Assembly: GCA_963807975.1 (NCBI GenBank)
Contig: CAWEDV010000002.1
Span: 441,460-505,459, forward strand
DNA: 64,000 bases
Reading direction: 5' to 3'
Source of the DNA: JAACFF01 sp963807975
GTDB lineage: Bacteria; Chloroflexota; Anaerolineae; Promineifilales; Promineifilaceae
Position numbers and translations under genes: made by a program. A model generated the notes under the pieces. The model searched no databases. It saw only the letters and a program-made list of their open reading frames with translations, and had not been told where the DNA came from. Positions 63,359-64,000 of this stretch are shown here, piece by piece. Each line of letters starts with the position of its first letter. The stretch's first letter is position 1.

Positions 63359-63945
63359 TCATTTGGCATCTGCATCTGCATCGGCTTCGGCAGGGGCATC
63401 CGTGACTGTCTTTACGGGTGCTTGAACTCCAGCCTCGGCCATCGTTTCATCCGCTTTTTCTATCTCTTCCACGTTGGCCTTAGAACTCTGCGTTTCGCCA
63501 CCCAGCTTAACCAACTCGGCTTTGGTGTCATCAAGTTCATCATCGTTAACCAGGACAATCAAGAGCCCTTTACCTGCATCGAGGTGAGCCTTGATATCAT
63601 CTTTTTGCTCATCCGATAATCCCAAGCCTTCCTTGTGAAAAGCACCCAAAGCACCACCGGCTAAACCACCGGCAATAGCGCCACCAATTAAGGTGGCCGG
63701 GGCAAAGATGGCAACCAGTCCGCCGGCTACGGCGCCCCATAAAGCACCCTTACCGGTGGTACAGGGACCATCTTCTTGACCTTCAGCTTGCCCTTTTTGG
63801 ACATATGAAGTATGCCGATAGCACCCAGCTTGATTTCTTTATCAGCCTTGTCCCACTTCTTGAGCGCCTTGCCGGCATCTATAGCCGCATCTTCGCTGTC
63901 AAAAACAGCCCAGACAAAATTGGTGTTTTCATTATCATCAGACAT
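63359..63945 (-). pseudogene. DUF1269 membrane protein, frameshifted
   Basis: The start at 63945 has AGGAG upstream and reads MSDDNENTNFVWAVFDSEDA. The frame breaks at about 63768-63769; adding one base there continues it as GKGALWGAVAGGLVAIFAPA, a glycine-rich membrane hairpin, then ALGAFHKEGLGLSDEQKDD and an Ala/Asp-rich tail. The total is about 195 residues, like other DUF1269 members. A one-base homopolymer error (GG for GGG) is likely. Bases 63946-64000 show nothing else. Confidence 0.78.
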
Positions 63946-64000
63946 CTTATTTCTCCTAAAATTTTTGTATATATTTTCAAACCATTTCTTTCTGATCACA

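Overview
The window looks like a chromosomal segment of a Chloroflexota bacterium (Anaerolineae/Caldilineae-like). This is inferred from the gene style: lipoproteins with Thr/Pro-rich linkers behind the lipobox, two very large MalT-type LuxR regulators each followed by the same small partner protein, many DUF1269 proteins, and META-domain repeats. I saw no rRNA, tRNA or CRISPR array. Almost every gene lies on the minus strand; the only convincing plus-strand gene is a dead transposase.

Layout, left to right. 0-7 kb: a frameshifted bile-acid/sodium-symporter-type transporter cut by the window edge, a membrane protein, a small lipoprotein, a dual-specificity-type phosphatase, a DUF1269-lipid kinase fusion, a SulP transporter and a voltage-gated-type K+ channel. 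7-14 kb: a giant lipoprotein with seven META and two PKD domains, then a small conserved protein and its MalT-like regulator. 14.3-15.7 kb: an IS3-like insertion sequence with inverted repeats, a 3-bp duplication and a stop codon where the catalytic Glu should be. 15.8-25.3 kb: a pentaheme cytochrome c lipoprotein, an SDR oxidoreductase, a lactonase, and a coupled set of MGH1/GH63-type glucosidase, GlgX debranching enzyme, ferric-reductase-like flavocytochrome and a 29-residue membrane peptide. 25.4-28.7 kb: a membrane-anchored phospholipase D-like protein. 29-35.8 kb: a second phosphatase/lipid kinase pair, a UbiB kinase, a YvlD-like membrane protein, a third lipid kinase, and DUF2252. 35.8-46 kb: SulP, a choloylglycine-hydrolase-like amidase, a 2TM K+ channel, DUF5335, two DUF1269 proteins, MscS, an internally deleted SulP, NhaC and a TRIC channel. 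46-49 kb: a GC-richer pair, a CobW/G3E GTPase and a D-aminoacylase-type amidohydrolase. 49.5-54.8 kb: YqhA, a lipoprotein, another DUF1269 protein, and a second small protein/MalT regulator pair. 55-56.5 kb: a toxin-antitoxin-like operon flanked by two copies of an unrecognised structured element. 56.6-64 kb: a 3D-like lipoprotein, a SHOCT protein, FabF, a YihY/BrkB protein, DUF389, a 2TM K+ channel, DUF2254 and DUF1269.

The dominant theme is membrane physiology: ion and anion transport (three SulP, three K+ channels, NhaC, MscS, TRIC), lipid phosphorylation and dephosphorylation (three lipid kinases plus a remnant, two phosphatases), and five DUF1269/glycine-rich membrane proteins. Much of it arose by local duplication. 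Two signals stand out as possibly undescribed. One is a highly iterated palindrome, AACGGCCGTT, with 20 exact copies found by eye. The other is a two-copy element at about 55.1 and 56.4 kb, with a conserved core, a compensated hairpin and a terminator.

More than 20 reading frames need a one-base correction, mostly in short G, C, A or T runs. Many 'pseudogenes' here may therefore be consensus errors and should be checked against reads.
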